DNA of 8,550 nt from Desulfobacteraceae bacterium (GTDB lineage Bacteria; Desulfobacterota; Desulfobacteria; Desulfobacterales; UBA5616): the NCBI GenBank assembly GCA_030620375.1, contig JAUXEW010000115.1, forward strand, positions 1 through 8,550, in the 5' to 3' direction. The notes below the pieces were generated by a model. That model ran no database searches. It was not told the origin of the DNA and saw only the letters and a list, made by a program, of their open reading frames with translations. Of this stretch, positions 5,951 to 8,550 are shown piece by piece (positions within the stretch are counted from its first letter, which is position 1; the number at the start of each line of letters is the position of its first letter). The position numbers were made by a program, and so were the translations under genes.

Positions 5951-7018
5951 ATGGGTAAAGTATTAATGAAAGGAAACGAAGCGATCGGCGAGGCTGCTAT
6001 CCGCGCCGGATGTCTGAATTATTTTGCCTATCCGATTACACCGCAGTCTGAAGTGGCGGAGTACTTATCAAAACGGATGAAAGAAGTCGGCGGTCTATTT
6101 TTACAGGGCGAAAGCGAAGTGGCGGTATCTTATATGCTTTTTGGCGCTGCGGCATGTGGAGAGAGAGTTTTTACCACCTCTTCCAGTCCGGGAATCAGTT
6201 TGATGAGTGAAGGTATCAGCTATATTTCCGGTGCCCAATTACCGGTGGTGTTTGTTAATATTGTGAGAGGCGGCCCGGGTTTAGGCGGGATCCTACCGTC
6301 ACAGGGAGACTATTTGCAAGCCACAAAAGGCGGCGGGCATGGGGATTACAAACTCCTGGTTATGGCGCCGGCAAGTGTGCAGGAAGCCGTAGAAATGGTG
6401 ATGACGGCATTCCCTCTGGCGGAAAAATACCGGAATCCGGTGATGATTATCGGAGACGGATTAATCGGGCAAATGATGGAGCCGGTTGAATTTCCGGATC
6501 ACCTTAAATCCGAACCTACCAATAAAGATGAATGGGCCGCCAACGGGATGGATACGCGGAAAAGCGATACCCCCAATATTGTCAAGACCCTCCATCTGGA
6601 TCCGAAAATATTAAACGAGCTCAACTTGACGTTAAAGGCCAAATATGAGCGGATGAAACAAGAAGAGGTCCGTTACGAACCCTATAATATCGATTCGGAT
6701 TACCAGGTCCTTATCGTCAGCTACGGCACCATGAGCAGGGTCTGTAGAACCGCGGTGGATGATTTAAAAGAGAGCGGTTTTGAGGTCGGGATGATCAGAC
6801 CGAAAACACTCTTTCCGTTTCCGGAAAAAGCGGTACGGGAAGCAGCCGGGAAAGCAAGCTGCAAGGTTGTCATCAGTATTGAATTGAGTATGGGACAGAT
6901 GGTTGAAGATGTTGAGCGGTCTGTTTTGGGGCAGCGCCCGGTAGAGTGGTACGGCATGTGCGGCGGGGATATTCCGACGCCGGAAGAAGTCATGGATGCA
7001 GTGAAATCCCTGGTATGA
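5951..7018 (+). CDS. vorB: 2-oxoacid:ferredoxin oxidoreductase alpha subunit, VorB/KorA type
   Basis: A 355-aa catalytic subunit of the cytoplasmic, CoA-dependent enzyme that oxidatively decarboxylates 2-oxoacids. The N-terminal pyrimidine-binding domain (about 1-235) shows KGNEAIGEAAIRAG (7-20), YPITPQSE (27-34), GESEVA (53-58), TSSSPGISLMSEGI (76-89), RGGPG (106-110) and TKGGGHGDY (125-133). The transketolase C-like domain II (about 250-345) carries IRPKTLFPFP (282-291) and ELSMGQM (311-317). Length and motifs match proteins annotated as 3-methyl-2-oxobutanoate dehydrogenase VorB, so branched-chain 2-oxoacids are the first guess. 2-Oxoglutarate (KorA) is a real alternative, since this subgroup is often annotated by homology only. 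GGAGG (5941-5945), 5 nt before the ATG, is a strong ribosome site. A G/C-rich repeat separates it from the beta gene. Confidence 0.92.
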   Translation: MGKVLMKGNEAIGEAAIRAGCLNYFAYPITPQSEVAEYLSKRMKEVGGLFLQGESEVAVSYMLFGAAACGERVFTTSSSPGISLMSEGISYISGAQLPVVFVNIVRGGPGLGGILPSQGDYLQATKGGGHGDYKLLVMAPASVQEAVEMVMTAFPLAEKYRNPVMIIGDGLIGQMMEPVEFPDHLKSEPTNKDEWAANGMDTRKSDTPNIVKTLHLDPKILNELNLTLKAKYERMKQEEVRYEPYNIDSDYQVLIVSYGTMSRVCRTAVDDLKESGFEVGMIRPKTLFPFPEKAVREAAGKASCKVVISIELSMGQMVEDVERSVLGQRPVEWYGMCGGDIPTPEEVMDAVKSLV

Positions 7019-7136
7019 TCTTCGCAACGGTTTAAATGCCCGGGTGAAAGGTCCCTTCTCCCCTTGTGGGAGGAGAGGGATGCTGAAGCGAGATTGGGAG
7101 AGGATTCAACACCATTTTTCATAAGGAGAAATCATA
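7019..7136 (+). repeat. Intra-operon spacer with a G/C-rich palindromic repeat
   Basis: The 118 nt between the alpha and beta subunit genes holds an imperfect palindrome: pyrimidine arm TCCCTTCTCCCC (7052-7063), loop TTGT, purine arm GGGAGGAGAGGGA (7068-7080). A degenerate purine-rich tail (GATTGGGAGAGG, 7092-7103) follows. Its C-run/G-run style resembles the repeats at 4720-4775. The spacer is far longer than the 11-nt delta-alpha junction, so it looks like insertion of a mobile short repeat. The ribosome site AAGGAG (7123-7128) for the beta gene is intact downstream. Confidence 0.6.
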
Positions 7137-7877
7137 ATGCCGAAGACATTCAAAAAACCCGAAGCCCTGTCGGATCAGAAAACCCATTATTGTCCGGGCT
7201 GTACCCACGGGGTCATTCATCGGCTGGTGGCTGAAGTGATTGATGAATTGGGGGTCAGAGGACGGACGGTTGGGATTGCGCCGGTAGGGTGTGCCGTGCT
7301 GGCTTATAATTATTTTACCTTCGATTTTCTGGAGGCGGCCCATGGCAGGGCACCGGCTATGGCAACCGGAATTAAGCGGGTCCGGCCGGATCTAATCGTA
7401 TTCACCTATCAGGGAGATGGTGATCTGGCCAGTATCGGTATGGGAGAAATTATTCACGCCGCCAACCGGGGCGAGAAATTTACCACTATATTTGTGAACA
7501 ACGCGGTTTATGGCATGACCGGCGGCCAGATGGCGCCGACAACCATGCCCCATCAGCGAACAACCACTTCACCTTTTGGCAGGGATGTGGCGGATGTCGG
7601 CATGCCGGTTAAGATGGCCGAATTACTGTCCGCCTTACAAACTCCCGGCTATATTACACGGCAAACGGTCATTAAGCCGAAACATATCGTAAGAGCCAAA
7701 AAGGCGATTAAGCAGGCGTTTACCTATCAATTGGAAGGAAAGTGCTTCAGCCTGGTGGAAGTGGTGAGTACATGCCCCGTCAACTGGGGGATGACACCGC
7801 TCGACGCCATTAAGTGGACCGAAGAAACATTACTTCCCTATTATCAGCTGGGGGATGTGAAAACGCCTGAGAATTAA
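7137..7877 (+). CDS. korB: 2-oxoacid:ferredoxin oxidoreductase beta subunit, TPP-binding
   Basis: A 246-aa subunit that binds the thiamine pyrophosphate cofactor of the enzyme core. The Mg2+/TPP signature is clear: GDGDLASIGMGE (93-104) leading to FVNNAVYGMTGGQ (119-131). HYCPGCTHG (17-25) is the conserved N-terminal CPGC motif of Kor/Vor/Ior beta chains. GCA (51-53), HGRAPAMATGIK (69-80) and EVVSTCPVNWGM (208-219) complete the pattern. Compact length, with no ferredoxin domain, fits the split four-subunit architecture in which clusters sit on a separate delta protein. The start has AAGGAG 8 nt upstream. The gamma gene follows after 55 nt. The symbol korB is used by convention; in the VorB naming scheme the same chain is VorA. 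Confidence 0.92.
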   Translation: MPKTFKKPEALSDQKTHYCPGCTHGVIHRLVAEVIDELGVRGRTVGIAPVGCAVLAYNYFTFDFLEAAHGRAPAMATGIKRVRPDLIVFTYQGDGDLASIGMGEIIHAANRGEKFTTIFVNNAVYGMTGGQMAPTTMPHQRTTTSPFGRDVADVGMPVKMAELLSALQTPGYITRQTVIKPKHIVRAKKAIKQAFTYQLEGKCFSLVEVVSTCPVNWGMTPLDAIKWTEETLLPYYQLGDVKTPEN

Positions 7878-7932
7878 GGATTAAGTTTCGGTTTGCATAA
7901 TCTGTAATTCCAACAAAGGGGGGGAGGGATAA

Positions 7933-8466
7933 ATGCAAAAAGACGTCATATTTGCCGGTTTTGGCGGCCAGGGAATTTTATTAATGGGAAGTATTTTGGC
8001 CCATGCGGCCATGGATTTAGGATACGAGGTGGCATGGGTACCGTCCTACGGCGCTGAAATGCGCGGCGGAACCGCAAATTGTACGGTGGTGATCGGTGAC
8101 AGGCCCATTGGGTCCCCGATTATCAGAAACCCGCAACACCTGGTGGCCATGACGCGCCCCTCCCTGGAAAAATTTGGACCCATGGTTAAACCCGGTGGTG
8201 TCGTATTGATTAACAGCTCGTTAATTCCCATCGACTGCGGCCGTGATGATGTGGATGAATTGAAGGTCCCGGCAAATGACATTGCCAACAATCTGGGTAG
8301 CGTGAAGGCCGCCAATATTGTTGCGCTGGCCGCTTTTGTCGCCAGAAGCAAAATTGTTGACTTTGATATGCTGCAAAAATGTATGAAAAGTGCGTTCAAG
8401 GAAAAAGAGAAACTGATTGCGCTGAATATGGCGGCTATGGCAGAAGGAAAAAGGGTAGCCGCGTGA
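7933..8466 (+). CDS. korC: 2-oxoacid:ferredoxin oxidoreductase gamma subunit
   Basis: A 177-aa pyruvate-ferredoxin-oxidoreductase catalytic-domain protein (POR gamma family). The N-terminal FAGFGGQGI (7-15) is the family hallmark, followed by VPSYGAEMRGGTANC (36-50), SPIIRNPQHLVAM (61-73), PGGVVLINSSL (87-97) and SVKAANIVALAAF (123-135). It completes the delta-alpha-beta-gamma set and is thought to help form the CoA/TPP active-site surface at the subunit interface. The ribosome site is strong: GGAGG (7923-7927) 5 nt from the ATG, in an eight-G/G-rich run. The stop TGA (8464-8466) shares its last base with the ATG of the next gene, indicating translational coupling. Size is normal for the family. 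Confidence 0.92.
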   Translation: MQKDVIFAGFGGQGILLMGSILAHAAMDLGYEVAWVPSYGAEMRGGTANCTVVIGDRPIGSPIIRNPQHLVAMTRPSLEKFGPMVKPGGVVLINSSLIPIDCGRDDVDELKVPANDIANNLGSVKAANIVALAAFVARSKIVDFDMLQKCMKSAFKEKEKLIALNMAAMAEGKRVAA

Positions 8467-8550
8467 TGAAATTGTCAATCCCCGATTCCATATTCTCCCT
8501 AAAGCCTTATGTCCTCGGAAAGCCGATTGATGAGCTTGCACGAGACTACG
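8466..8550 (+). CDS. hisC: Histidinol-phosphate aminotransferase-like protein, 5' fragment
   Basis: The first 28 codons of a gene cut by the window edge, beginning at the ATG that overlaps the gamma-subunit stop (TGATG). A GTG one codon earlier (8463) is an alternative start. The visible residues SLKPYVLGKPIDELARDY are the characteristic N-terminus of HisC-type class I/II PLP aminotransferases (typically KPYxPGKPIxELxRE). HisC transfers an amino group between histidinol phosphate and 2-oxoglutarate. Some family members act on aromatic amino acids instead. Only the N-terminus is available, so neither the PLP lysine nor substrate specificity can be checked. The overlap implies cotranscription and coupled translation with the oxidoreductase. 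Confidence 0.8.
   Translation, partial: MKLSIPDSIFSLKPYVLGKPIDELARDY

Noticed and set aside
6721..7122. A 133-codon minus-strand ORF across the alpha subunit 3' end and spacer
   Set aside because: It lies antisense to a well-supported catalytic subunit and includes the repeat spacer; its composition is not protein-like.

Overview
The window looks like chromosome from an anaerobic bacterium, most likely a Desulfobacterota (sulfate-reducer or syntroph type) genome of moderate GC. That placement is inference. It rests on the four-gene split 2-oxoacid:ferredoxin oxidoreductase, its pairing with a P-loop ATPase and a hisC-like gene, and the style of the pyrophosphate-sugar genes. No rRNA, tRNA, CRISPR array, transposase or phage gene is visible.

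Layout. The left half (78-4483) is read on the minus strand. Reading leftwards it holds a NamZ/DUF1343 family exo-N-acetylmuramidase (3308-4483), then after a 182-nt gap a tight three-gene run: UDP-glucose/UDP-sugar 6-dehydrogenase ugd (1770-3125), a stand-alone GlmU-N-like sugar nucleotidyltransferase (936-1757) and a CysQ/inositol-monophosphatase family phosphatase (78-899). The theme is nucleotide-sugar and cell-wall/polysaccharide metabolism. A gene-free 490-nt region (4484-4973) separates the two divergent blocks. It holds two copies of a G/C-rich hairpin repeat, a plausible sigma-70 promoter and a structured leader.

The right half (4974-8550) is read on the plus strand as one operon: a SIMIBI-type P-loop ATPase with a TTG start, a small 2x[4Fe-4S] ferredoxin subunit (delta), the alpha subunit (VorB/KorA type), the TPP-binding beta subunit, the gamma subunit, and the first 28 codons of a histidinol-phosphate-aminotransferase-like gene that overlaps the gamma stop codon. 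The delta, alpha, beta and gamma proteins together form an oxygen-sensitive enzyme that oxidatively decarboxylates a 2-oxoacid (branched-chain or 2-oxoglutarate class) to its acyl-CoA and passes electrons to ferredoxin. The reverse direction is carboxylation.

The genes are mostly ordinary housekeeping families. The least-described element is the P-loop ATPase at the head of the oxidoreductase operon. Other points worth a second look are the odd duplicated translation start of that gene, the absence of an export signal on the NamZ homolog, a repeat inserted between the alpha and beta genes, and a dispersed repeat that supplies the last codons of the nucleotidyltransferase.
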